Positions 1 through 11,797 of a DNA stretch of 64,000 nucleotides are shown here, one piece after another; the stretch's first letter is position 1; the number at the start of each line of letters is the position of its first letter. The DNA lies in the NCBI GenBank assembly GCA_024449915.1, contig JAMZAV010001828.1, positions 248,001 to 312,000 of the forward strand, written 5' to 3'. The notes under the pieces were generated by a model, which saw only the letters and a program-made list of their open reading frames with translations, was not told where the DNA came from and made no database searches. Position numbers and translations under genes: made by a program. This DNA is from Sweltsa coloradensis (taxonomy: Eukaryota; Arthropoda; Insecta; Plecoptera; Chloroperlidae).

Positions 1-41
1 CATCGCCTTGATAAAGACCTTACAATCAATCAGTCAATCAG

Positions 42-75
<34 letters not shown>

Positions 76-540
76 TTTCGTCTGGTCTATCGCTCGCCAT
101 CACTCACCATTCGTTCAGTTAGTTCGCATCGCCTCTTCATTCGCCTATCACCTCGTTACTAATGTCCTCGGCCAAGGCAGAGGACGTGGGAAGAAGCCCC
201 AATATCAATCATTGGCTTTGTCTTGCTGGCCAGGCTTATATCCCAGTTGAGCCGCTACTCTAACCCGTGGGATTTCTATAACCCTGTATCTTGTAAGCAT
301 CGACCAAGACAAGAGTCAAGGCACAGATAATAGAGTACACTACGTGGCCAAGGCAGAGGACGTGGGAAGAAGCCCCAATATCAATCATTGGCTTTGTCTT
401 GATGTCCAGGCTTATATCCCAGTTAAGCCGCTACTCTAACCCATGGGATTTCTGTGTCCTACCCTGTATCTTGTAAGCATCGACCAAGGCAAGAGTCAGC
501 GGAGTCAGCATTCTTATAGTCCGCAGCGGGAATCGATCCA
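1..540. repeat. CAAT microsatellite and a local direct duplication
   Basis: A (CAAT)n run lies near 28-75. A segment of about 130-145 bases (GGCCAAGGCAGAGGACGTGG ... CATCGACCAAG) occurs twice in the same orientation, near 170-310 and 350-490. The copies differ by small substitutions and indels (for example GCTGGCC versus GATGTCC). No coding potential is visible; the reading frame over the first copy is just an open frame through the microsatellite. It reads as a local tandem duplication in repeat DNA. Confidence 0.6.
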
Positions 541-2820
541 TGGACCTGAATCACCAGACTGAATAAATAAATTTAAAAAGAACTCACACAAACCTGCAAA
601 TCCACAACCGCTGTAGGGAGGGTATCCGTAAGCCATCCGTGTGTGAGTGCCCCTACCCATTGCCCATGCAGAAAGTTGGACTCAAACCAAATAATCACGC
701 TAGGAAAACTACTCAGTGAACTGAGTGAAGTGTTGCTGCTGCAAATGAACATGAGACCAGACATGTGGTTTGTATAAAATATTAAATAAAGAAACATTTT
801 GAATGTCAAATTTATTTTTGAGACTGTAGGATATTATGGCCGTGGTCAGGTCGGTATAGGCTTAGGCCCTAAGTTGAAGTTGGTATAAATTCAAATAAAC
901 TATGACCTCTTACTGAGGGCGGAAGTCATTCTATGGGTCAAGTAGGGCCTATCTGTCAAAAATAAAATATCAAAGCATGTCGCAACGTTGAACACCATAC
1001 GCCCATACAATCTGGGGTACGGCAATCTGTTATTACGCCAGATGACAATCCTCGTCTAAAATAGCCAATATATATTATTTTCTAATCTTATCTAGTCGTG
1101 GAAACAATCTACGCAATTCCTGTTGCAACCAATCAATCCAACCTTCACGATGTAGACTACAGAAATGTAACGTCTCTCAATAGTGCGCACATCTCAACAT
1201 CTACTGTAGCGCCCGCACAAGTTGATGTCAACATTGCGCAAGTCACTCTACATTCACACTTCAGAGAAGACATCTGTGTACTACAGCAGAGCCTTTCTAG
1301 TGCTCCTGCAAGTCACGAGGAAATTATTATCATTGCATGGGATACTATGCTAACTATATATGAATAAATTGTGTGAATTGTTGAGGATTGTCGAAGATAA
1401 TGCGGGAGATCCGTGGTTCGATTCCCGGTTGGGGCGGACTTTATTAATTTCTGAATTGTAGTAAATAATAACAATTACACCTACGGGAGTGTTTCCCGAC
1501 TAACCAAATGGAGAAATAACGAATGAGTCGAATACACCATTGGAACAAGCAACTCATTCGAATAGACCAACAGTTTTTACATAGAAGCACGCGTAGGCCT
1601 ACTTTATTCACGATTAGGTCACGTGGTAGAGGAGGATTGCCAAAATTTGTTATCATAAAAAATACATTTTTATCATCTTTATCATAAAAAGCATTAGACG
1701 ATCAAAAAACAATATCATTGAATAGGCCTATGCAGCTATGCTAAATCGTCAGTAAAAAAGATATGAAATTACTACCACTTGTCATCGCTGACCAATTTTT
1801 ACAACCAATGTGCTTGTTCGTCTTATGGTCAGCGCATGATCGGATTGGTTCGTTGGGAACTGTTCGCCCCCTGTTGCAGTTGCAGGAACAATACCCCGTT
1901 CACTCGACTCATGTTCTGGTGCGAAAAGAAGGAAGTGCATCACATTCATCACAGCCAGCCCGAGTCAGCTGCAGCCGTGTGTCACGGAAACGCCCACATT
2001 CAAGCTGCTCTAGGGTGGGGGCGCCGCGTACTGATACTGATAACCAGGCTTGCGACAAACTGCACGCACAATGCGATATTGCCGACAAAACAACTGAATA
2101 TTTACTAGCTTTCACCGAGGTGGTGATTACAGAACAATCAATACATGCTTACAACTGGCTTAACCACGGTCGATAACTTGCTTTATTGTAATTGACATAT
2201 TAACTGGCGAATGTTGAGTCTGACTCTATCATATAATTTACACATTGATTTATTGTAGTTCAAAATACTTCCGTCAAGGGTTTGTAGTTAGTACCAATGA
2301 AAATTGTAGCCTACAATTGAATGTAATTTAAATCTATACTAAAAAGTGTTTGAATTATATACACACATGATTTTTCCTGACATGCAATCACATAAATACA
2401 TGAAATAAATCATTTATGTATGTAGGCAATTGGAAATACTCAAATGAGCCAATTTGTATTTATCCAGCGGCTGCGCACCCAGTCCCACTGTATGTTGTGC
2501 TAGTATCACGATGAGTAAGTCCAGTAAGACGCAACAAGTAAGTCCCTCCTCCAGTGTCGTGGTTATATCGAGGAGTACACAATCTCAAGCCTCAATCCTC
2601 TCGACTCTCAAAACCCGCACCACTTGAGCCAAGTCTCAAAGTTATAGTACCTCTACGTCAGTGGCGAACCAGACCAGCCGTGTGCAAAGTGCAGCTCGAA
2701 GCCGGACTGTTCACCGGAGGGAACGGGTCAACGAACCATTAGCACACGAAGAAGAACTACAGCTGACATCGGCGACGTGAAGAGAGCATCCATCTCACTC
2801 ACAGTCACAGAGACACTGAC
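541..2820. other. Non-coding stretch with a tRNA-like SINE tail
   Basis: I see no host exon here. Near 1403-1440 there is a tRNA-type B-box/T-arm (GGTTCGATTCCC in a GGGGCGGA-ending context) followed by TTTATTAATTTCTGAATTGTA. This resembles the tail of the SINE at 50192-50290, so it is probably a 5'-truncated copy of that family. Open frames at 1098-1367 and 1763-2176 have no recognisable domain, and two frames overlap in the latter, so I do not call genes. Confidence 0.4.
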
Positions 2821-2829
2821 ACTACGCCA

Positions 2830-3240
2830 GGCGCGTAGGAACGTTTTGAAAGATGGGGAGGGGGGGGGGCAAACTTATTAGCTGAATTTGTGGGCGGCAG
2901 CTGGGGTCTGGGACAAAGCCCCAGCCGCCGGATGTCCCATACTACAGTTATTTCTTCATGACTATAAAGTGTAAACGATGTTTGACACTTGACAGCAACT
3001 ATCTGCGTCTGCGATCTAAAAACTTTTTAAAAAATGAACGTGAAGTGGCCCATTTTAGTAAATTTCAGCCTAATTTTGTATGTAATGACGAAGCATATAC
3101 AGGCAAACATATTCGTATTACCAAGGTGACTGTCGAATTGTATATATAAGTGCATGTGCATATTTACTACGGATATTCTGGGATTAATATTTAGCTCACG
3201 TTAGTTTTGCCCCCTTCCCCCCGGTTCCTACGCCACTGGA
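2830..3240. mobile_element. MITE with GGCGTAGGAAC-type inverted ends, copy 1
   Basis: The left end reads GGCGCGTAGGAACG and the right end GGTTCCTACGCCACTGG, an imperfect inverted repeat. The ends are followed inside by G-rich (left) and C-rich (right) runs. The interior (CAGCTGGGGTCTGGGACAAA, then GTAAACGATGTTT, CGTGAAGTGGCCCATTTTA) matches the element at 17745-18722. The family is probably non-autonomous; no transposase reading frame is present. The superfamily is unknown. Confidence 0.6.
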
Positions 3241-5090
3241 CCACGCTCACTGTCTCGCACGTGTGTCTCGCCTTGCTTCACGCCCACCCATCTTTTAGCA
3301 CGTAGCATGGGAGGAGGAACAGTAACCTACAGTTAGCAATCAAGTGGACACATCTCTCCCCCCAAGACAATAGATTACATGTTAGATTGTTCGTCAAAGC
3401 ACTTGCCAGTTGCCACCATCCTTGTTGTCAGGCAACTCATGGAAATTAGAACGCCAAAGAAGTAAGCTTATCATCATGCCCCACCCCCAACTCGGCCATA
3501 TTACCGAGCCTAGGCCTCAGTGTTGGTTTACGCTCCCCAAAGTTATTGTCGGCCAACAACACCACACGACATGAGATTGGAACGTCAGCGAAGTAGGGTA
3601 TAAGCATATCATGTCCCACCCCCCCCCCCCCCCCTACTCATCAATGTTCTCGCGCAGTTACCCATCAATTGTGACAACAATGGGGGGCCCCAACCCTATG
3701 TCACTTCCGCTCTGATCTGCTTCTGGTCCATAGAACAAAGATGCTGCACTCAACTAACACGGCTTCCGGGCGAACGCACATCCGGGTGGTGGAGTACGAG
3801 CTGCTTGCTTGCTAGGCCTCTCTCGCCTGATAAAGAGATGAAAATACTACCACCAGCTACTACAGTGATACCGAATATACCCGTATCCTATTCCTATATT
3901 CATAAAACAAATCTTGGATTGTAACGAGGGGTCCAAATTTTGTTAGCCACAGTGTGAAATGTTCAGTTTAAAAACCGTTTTATAGTCGAATAACACGTAC
4001 ACTCCAGACCACCTTTTCTTTCTACCGTACCACCAGTTTTCACCCCCAAAAGTGTCATTTTTTGGTTGGGAGGTTGTTACTTTAGCTTAGGTTATGATAT
4101 TATGTCATCACTACCTCATGCCCACTAAAAAGTAGATATTTCACATTTTCACCCAGTCAGAAAATATTTACAATTTACCTTCTAACTCGTTATCAGATTA
4201 CCTACACTAGATATTTCTAATTTCTATGCTACACAATATTCAAGTAGGCCTAAATATATGTTAGTAGTGCAGAAAATCAAAGTCACCTAAGTAAACTAAC
4301 TAATGATATTGAATATTGATGTACCTATGTGAACTATCAATATGCGCAATAAATGTATCCTTGATTTTATTTTTATCCTACTTGAAAACTCGAATAATTC
4401 TTAATACGAATGAAGGTACGGTACTGTTTGTACAAATACAAATGAAATGAAATCTGCAAACGCGCCGCCGGTTCTGCACACGCATACAACTAAGCCCCCC
4501 CCCCCCCCCCCCCCCCCCCAATACAACCCAACCTACTTCGAGTGTCGACAAGGTCACTTTGGTTTTTACAAGTTCTATGTTGTTGTTATACGCAATAAAA
4601 AGCAGACCATTGCAGTCAGTTCTGAATACGGCGGCCAACAATGCTCTCTTGATTGAATAGCCCTGGCAAGTGTCTGCGTGCGTTGTAGGACTTGGGGGCG
4701 GTAATTGTCAGTGTGATATACATTCATAAAAATTGGATAATTATCTTCATCCGGGATCTCGGGTTTCGCCTATTGTAGAGTCCGACTCAAATAAACTATA
4801 GCAACTGAAAACACTGTGTCTGTCGGACGGTCCGCGGTCTACACATCGAGCATGTGGTGGCCGTGACCGGGTCAACGAGTAGCCCATCGCACTCCGCGTT
4901 CAGACGGGCGTCATGTACAAGAGGTTGTTCATTTATTGGTAAATAAAGAGAAATAGGTTAATTGTCATAGGTTTAGAATTATCCTCCATTGGTAGGTATC
5001 AGTGGCGTAAAACTACGGGAACGCGAGGGGGGGGGGCGACCACCCCCCTAAATTTGGTCAGAAGAGGGCGAGGGGGGGCACTTTTTTAGG
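3241..5090. other. Non-coding, with long C and G homopolymers
   Basis: There are C runs at 3619-3634 (16) and 4495-4519 (25), and G-rich patches near 5030 and 5075. No exon or recognised protein motif is seen. The small frame on the minus strand across 4378-4641 merely translates the C run as poly-glycine. Confidence 0.5.
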
Positions 5091-5400
5091 GGGGTTTATT
5101 TGGATTCAGGACGCGTCAACCGTTAGATCATAATGCACCACTCTAACCTAGGGTGGGGGGGGGGGGGGTGAGGGGGCCCATGCTGGTCAGAACCAGCGCG
5201 CGAACCAGCGCCACGGGTAAGAGGAAAGGGGGGTTCTCACGTCGCGGTCGTCATTGTCTTTGTCATCGTTCGTGGTGTAATTGTCGTCATCGTCGTCGAG
5301 GGGTCATCAAGGGAAGGGGGCAAGGTCCCCGACGACGATTGCCAGACCTCGCATCTAGATTCGGGGAGTAATACTAGGCCTATCCTTCATACTAGCTGAT
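5091..5400 (+). repeat. Dispersed repeat family D, copy 1
   Basis: It contains a GTCAACNGTTAG...CACTCTAACCTAG block, a G run, GCTGGTCAGAACCAG, then a stretch rich in GTCGT and ending GGTCCCCGACGACGA. The same order of blocks appears at 42404-42672 and 49140-49400, and the 7430-7650 region has a related stretch. The ATG frame over it is accidental. Confidence 0.55.
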
Positions 5401-8400
5401 GTTTGCGAGGTGGACTTTTTATATTGAATCGCCTTTTACGATTAGCAGAGCCATGCTCTGGACCAATTCTACCCCGGGCCCAGATATTTTGACAATTTGG
5501 TATTTATTGAGATCACATAGACACATAGGCCTACCCTTTTCCCTAGTTGTGCTGACAATTGATCTTTGGAAGTTACAAAAATGTTCGTCCCCCCGAAAAA
5601 CAAGGGCTATAGTTACGCCACTGGTTGCTATGGATGGGGGGTTATATTAGTAAATCTAGGGCGCGATCTAGGGCATATGGTTGGTTTGGTAGGTGTTGAT
5701 AAAATGTCTACAGTAGGCTACGTAAAACAGTGTGTCAAGTCAAGCAATGTGTCAACACTCAATAGGTCACTGAACAATCATTTTAGTGACTGCATCATTA
5801 GCGTCAACCATTAGGGCCCATACTGTACAGATTCAGTCACATGCAGATTGCACAGTGAGGAAAGGGTCGGGGAGGGGTAGAGAGAGGCCTCACGTCTTGG
5901 TCATCCGTTCTTACGGGCAGGGTGCCTGTTCGGGACCGAAATGACCTCACCTCGGAAGTCCTCACAATCGCTGTTTTCTATCAATACTTGCGACACGTGC
6001 GTTCCGTTTTGGCCAACAAACCCTTTCGAGTGTAGAATTACGAAACATAACTTCTCAAACTCGAGCGACTCTCGGTTCCAGTCCAACAGTTCCAGCCGGT
6101 CTAGTCTGAAGTTGAACCCTATTTATATAACCCACTTACAATCAGCTCCAACTCCAACACCAACCCACCCAGGAAACACTTAATTACAGGGAACGGCGAA
6201 ATAAACGGACGGTTGTTTTTCGTCGTTGGTCGGCTAACTAACTATACTTTAACCCTGCAAGGACAGTCACCAGGAGTTGGCTGTTGGCATTGTTTTGTAA
6301 AATGAAGGCTACATGAGGTGTTTCGGAAAAGTGGTCAAGTCCACTTCATGTAAAATTGTTCGGGAATCAGGACTGGCCACTGGCCACGACTTTTTATACA
6401 TACAATTTAGACAATCTCAAGAGAATAGGGATCAAGAGGGGATGCCACACGCCCACTGTGTAAGCAAGGTGAACAAGATGCGGCACACATCCTCGATTGC
6501 GCGGAGTAACCTACAGCTGGAATCTACGGGGGGGGGGGGAGCTACTGGCTTCGCTGTACTGGTCTGCTCGGGAAGAGAATAATTTAAAGTCGGGTCCGTT
6601 TTCGAAAAAAAGGTGGACAATTATTACTTTTCCATAATCACACAGAAAATGCGCGGGAATTCCGGGCAAAAAGGAACAAACGGGCCAAGCTGGTCAATGA
6701 GCTATGTTGTAACACTCAACCGACATGTCCCGTCATGGGTAAAATATAGCCAAAGTGAAGTCAAACTAAACTAACTCAATCCAATAACCAGCAATAATTG
6801 AAAAACCTGGGGCTCTACTAGCATTGTAGGCATGAATTTGTAATCAATTAGGCTAATATTCCTACAAAATTGCTGCCAACCGAAAATAGTCACGTACGTA
6901 GGACTTGGTAGGACCGTAGGACTACGCGTGTGAACCTGGCTTCGACTGCACCACGTCGTGACGTCACGAGCGAGCGGTACATCGACCCGATCTCGACTAT
7001 GGACTGGTACAGTGGTACATATTCGATTCTATCGAACGCCGAGTTCACCGGTCAGCGGTCATCATCTGAGCGAATTATTATGAGCATGAATGGAATAGAG
7101 GGACCTTGTGTGCTTGGATTGGATGGTACAACTGTGGCCGAGCGAGCGATAAAACGCATGACACAAGCTTTAGAACAACAGTGGGCGTACGTGATGAGCT
7201 CGGCAGAGTAGATTAGTTTAGGCAGTGTGCTCTGTCAACGGACCTAGGCCTACTGTTATTACGAATGAGCAGAGATGGTGGGTACTGGGTAAGACTACAT
7301 CTGCTGGATTCACGAGCGTAAACCATGAAAACATCGCTCTAGGCTTCTTACTTCAACTTCACTGTAACGCATTTTAACAGGAAGTACCGTAAGGTCATTC
7401 AGCAAACATGATCAGTGATTGATTATTGGTAAATTCATAATGTGCAAAACCGTCCAGTAAGGGTGTTTTCTCCCCACGTCCTTCGTAACCGAGTCGAGAT
7501 CGACTGAGCCCATGCATGCCCATGCTGGACAGATAGGGCCCAGGGAGGAAAGGGGTGACACCGTGGTCGTCTTGGCCATCGTTCATATCGTCGTTGTCGG
7601 GACACTGGGCAGACAGAAGGATCAAGGGAGCCTACTTACAAGCTGATATTGGCGAGATTGAAATTATGATCGTAATGTGTTGAAAAAGTACAGTTACAAA
7701 TCTTTCCTCGTTATCTACCCATTCAACTTCAAGGTAAACACAAAACATACCCTGCTTCAATACGACCACGAGGTGGGGGGAAACGTGGAGACAGCCCATT
7801 CTCATCTTCCAAGGCCGACAGTGGTGACTCATGCGTGCGGCGTGTGTAACTCTGAATCTGCCACCAGCAATCCTGTATTGTTGCTACGAGTACAGCAAGC
7901 AACCAAGAGAAAATTGCAGGAGAGGATCAAGAAAACAAAGACAAAGTACCGCCACCGGTAAGGCAAAAGATAACTAGCATAGGCCTACAGGAATATGTCA
8001 ATCATAGAAATAGACGGACATCATAGGTAGGGTAGAGGCTACTCGCAGTCTCTGTGGGAGTGGAACTGATCTTAGAGTTGAGACTTCAAATATGTAGCCA
8101 ATGTACCCAAAATGAAATGCCTGGGATGAACCACCACCTCGTGTCGTGTCTCAAATGGAAAACCAGAAAATGCATGATGGCCTAACCACCTAATAAGCCA
8201 TAGATGGGGGGGGGGGGGCACATGAAAAGTAGAAGACTCGGGTCTGGGACCTGTCTGGCACGTTCTCTCACCATAGACTTTACCAGTCGTTTCAACTTAC
8301 GTCTACCTCTGCCCACTTTAACAGGTTGGCCAGGATGTAAGTTGAACTTGGGAACATAATAATACGATGTAGATCTTTGTGCCGATCGACCATGAAGGAA

Positions 8401-10311
8401 TCTCTAAAACGAATGCTATACTTTGGTTTTTCATTTTATCGACACTACTTTTCCCTCAAAGAAACTAAATTTACAAAGAGGCCGACTCATGTACCTTCGT
8501 CAGAAGGCCGGACCCTCCCGTAGGAGACGCGTGCCTCGATGTTGCCAAATAGAACTCGCTTCAAAAAACGACACATTTAAATTGCTTTTCTATTGTGTTG
8601 AAAGGAGTGGGGCCTCTTTTTCGACAAAGACAACGTGACTGAAGTCTGTAACGGGGGAGCTTTACAAGACTACTTATTCTGCTTGAATGAAGAGCGGCGA
8701 AATAGGCAATGGTGATAAATTGAAAAACTGATCTATACACACACACCAATTATTGGTGTGTACCTAAACACTTCCGTGTGACCATTTCGCATTTATATTG
8801 CCATGCGTGACTGTGACAGGGTTAGAAAAGAAGTGTGTTGGACTTGGATGGCGTAGATAAAATGTTAAAAAAAAACAACAACATGTGGTAGGCCAGCCAG
8901 ATGTGCATCAGCAATAAGGAAGCCTAAACAGCATCAAGTTTCCGCCCATAAAAACGTCCCAAGTCAAGCGGTTGTGACCTCAAGGTTGTAACAAGGCTTG
9001 TGTTTAAAACTCTTCATTCACGAGACGAGCTAGGCGAAATGTGCACTTGCAAGTAGGCCTATACACAAAACGAGCCGAGGATAGGCCTACCAAATACTCA
9101 ATGGTAGGTAATAATGAGAATGACGATGGCTGAAGAGATGAAAATGAATCAAGCTTGTTTTTGACTTTGAATTTATCAAGTTTTCGGCAGTTCGGTGATG
9201 GCCAATCTAAAACGTAGCCATACCCTTCGTTATATTATCCTTCTTCGAACTGCGGAAGCACGAAATTTTATTTCAAAGACATTTAATTACATTAGCATAA
9301 TATCGGCTGCGACAACAATTCCGTTCCAATGAATGTCGGTTGTACTTGTACGGGATCGTCTCGATTGCTTCAAGAAGCTTGAATCGAATTGTCAATGTAC
9401 CTATTCAAAGGTAAAAATTGAACTTCGGTTGGGGGGGGGGGTCCAAATGTAGAATCAACCCCAAAAAAGGATCACGTATGGATTCATAGGGGTCCGTCCA
9501 GGGGCGTAGCTCTGGCGGGGGTTGCGGGGGGGGGGGGGGGGTTGAAGTGCACAACATCAACAACCATGAAAGACAACACTTGAAATGTTAAAAATGGAGA
9601 AGTTTGAGATTGACTTTGCACAAAAAAAGCACTGGCCAGGCGCGGTTCTGGGGGCGGCACAACTATAAAATGTGGAACGACCTTGAAGGGGGGGGGGGGT
9701 CACCACAGATTTGCCCCGCAGGGGATTTTTTAAATTTGTTCTTTTTAGAAGGTGTATTTTTGACTCTGCGAAAATTATGGATATTTCTAAGGCGTATTTA
9801 TGACACAATACTCGTATCTTTGGGTAGGCCCCCAAAGCTCGTATTCGATGATTTTTTTTAATTTGCATTTTCCTATCACAAAAACAACAAAAATAGAAAA
9901 ATGGGAAACAAATATGTATTTTATACTTATTTGTATTTTTGGTTAATGTAATACATACTGATCATCCTTGATCTGACGAAATTATTTAATGACGGAGGCA
10001 GAAGTAAATTTTGAACATAAATCACAATTTCATCTCAAAACAGAAATTCAGAAAAAATTATCATAGAATTCAGGGGCGGCCTGGCAGGGCCGTCCCGTAG
10101 AACCGCGCCTGGCACCGACAGTGGCACTGGGGCACGTTTAGGCCCTTAGGCATACTCAGCTGACATCCACGCATGAGAACGAAGACAGGCAGACGTTCAC
10201 CCCTAAACGTGCCTTAAAAAACCCGAAAACCCAAAAGAGGAGGCGTTAGCCGGGGGGCGGAGGTGTTTAAAAAGTGCAGACAGAAGTAAATTGACGTGAA
10301 CATAAACTTAC
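5401..10311. other. Non-coding stretch, presumed mim intron 1
   Basis: No exon of the I-BAR domain could be found on the minus strand here, so the next mim exon probably lies off the left edge. It holds short G runs (8207-8218, 9526-9541), pieces of MITEs with GGGGCGTAGC-type ends near 9498, and unremarkable AT-rich DNA. Confidence 0.35.
6930..7211 (+). CDS. Unrecognised small open frame
   Basis: Ninety-three codons from a GTG at 6930; an ATG at 7000 would give 70 residues beginning MDWYSGTYS and ending AYVMSSAE. It is one of the few frames in the first 10 kb that is not low-complexity or obviously repeat-derived. A perfect TGACGTCA (CRE) site sits just upstream at 6959-6966, as at some promoters. 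I do not recognise any domain, signal peptide or membrane segment. It could be a small gene, one exon of a larger gene, or chance. If mim intron 1 covers the region, it would be nested in the opposite strand. Confidence 0.15.
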   Translation: MNLASTAPRRDVTSERYIDPISTMDWYSGTYSILSNAEFTGQRSSSERIIMSMNGIEGPCVLGLDGTTVAERAIKRMTQALEQQWAYVMSSAE

Positions 10312-10404
10312 CTTCATATCCGTGATGATTTGCTGAAACAAGCCTCCTAGGGCACTGCACTCGCGTTCTATGTTTCCTTCCATATCGATTTGTGGAGTTG
10401 ACAT
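10312..10404 (-). CDS. mim: mim/MTSS1-like, first coding exon (partial gene)
   Basis: The minus strand from the ATG at 10404 encodes 31 residues, MSTPQIDMEGNI then ERECSALGGLF and QQIITDMK, followed at once by a consensus donor GTAAGT (10306-10311). The block EC-SALGGLFQ-II-DMK is the start of the I-BAR (IMD) domain of missing-in-metastasis/MTSS1, whose first exon ends at the same residue in vertebrates. I-BAR proteins bind PI(4,5)P2 membranes and actin and push out protrusions. The exon is in phase 0. No further exon was found down to position 1, so the first intron is longer than 10 kb or the exon is alone. The exon is too short for the usual ORF length cut-off. A retained pseudo-exon is possible, but the intact start and donor argue against it. 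Confidence 0.72.
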
Positions 10405-11797
10405 TAGTAGCAAGGACTAGGCCTAGTATACCGGACTAAATATTAAAGCACACGATTGTTTAATCAACTGTAAATACAAACACTAGTTCACTTTCCGGAT
10501 ACATGACGAAAAATACACAAAACGTGGAAGGTTTAGACTAAACACAAATTGCAGGATTCACCTACTATATTTTGTAGCAAGTATACAACTTCACTTTGAA
10601 ACCGGTCTATAAACAAAGACACTGGGTTTTTAAAGTTACACCCGTGTTGGAATATTTATAAAAAACGGAACACCGACAGGCTCTGAGCCAGGCTTCCCTT
10701 TAAACAAGGGAATACAGTGTTCTACACACACAACCGATTTCAACGGACGCAAACCCTCGGATTTGAAACCCACAACGCTCAAATATTGAAGCCAGCTCAC
10801 TGACACACGATGTAAGCAGTGCATGTAAACAGGAACACAAAACTTTAATTCAAAAGTTTATAAACACTCCTACACAACCAAGAACAACAACTTTGACGCG
10901 ACCTAGAGGCTGCAAGCAAGCTGCACTACTGTACGGTAAACTCGCCAATCATTACTTCATCCATTGCAGTTTATGTGCTTCCTGATTGGTTGTTCAGACG
11001 GATTTTAAACCAGCATGCTAGCGCTTTCTATCGTGCGAATACTACACTAGAGGTGGTTATACATACTGCCACTAGGAAAATAGGGACTGATTCTGTTCCC
11101 AAACTCTCCACTGATTACACCAGAGAAAACCATACAAACAAAGCACATTATTTACGAACACATTGTATTGTAATATTACAATATAAAATGCATTTATAAA
11201 CAAAATTTGTACTATGTTAATATATTCGAAAACCACCACGATTCAAATTCGAGTTACTGTGTTGAGAGCAAGCAACGTGTTGCACCGTGTTGTATGTTGT
11301 TAACAATCGAACAAACAATGAGTGAACCAATGTGTACCTTTTAGGTGGCTGTGCATTGAAACAGGTGATAGGGAAAGCGAGCTCAGAGCTGTCATAATCA
11401 TTGTAATCAGTGACCATAACCATACTTGTTCAAGATAGCGTAAACTTGTGAGATTAAACCACAACTCTTCCGTGTTAACATTTATCTTAAAATGTAAGTT
11501 ATTACCTTTTCTTTGCATTCATCATAAAGAAATAATAACTGGGCCTACACAGAGAACATACTTTGTCAGTAGTGTTTAGGCTACCTTCTAAAGTAACCAG
11601 GCTCAAGTCCCAGCAAGTCTCTGCCTTCGGCATCCTAGATCTGACAAGCTCCACCTGCATTGCCTACTAGGCCCCCCCTAGGAAGCTTTTACAGATTGGC
11701 TTACGCGTAAGTCTATGCTCTTGCCTTGGCCTATAGCCTACTCATTGATTCAACATGATATGCTGACAGGCCTAGATACAGCGAGTAAAAGTAAATC
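10405..11797. promoter_or_regulatory. Divergent spacer between mim and ik2
   Basis: The mim first coding exon (minus) and the ik2 start (plus) are head to head, 1393 bp apart. Promoters and 5' untranslated exons of both should lie here, but I cannot place a start site. No clear TATA plus initiator pair stands out. Small open frames in this stretch have no recognisable domain. Confidence 0.35.

Noticed and set aside
1763..2176. Two overlapping plus-strand frames of 109 and 137 codons
   Set aside because: Different frames over the same bases, no recognised domain and no splice context; at least one must be chance, and I see no ground to prefer either.
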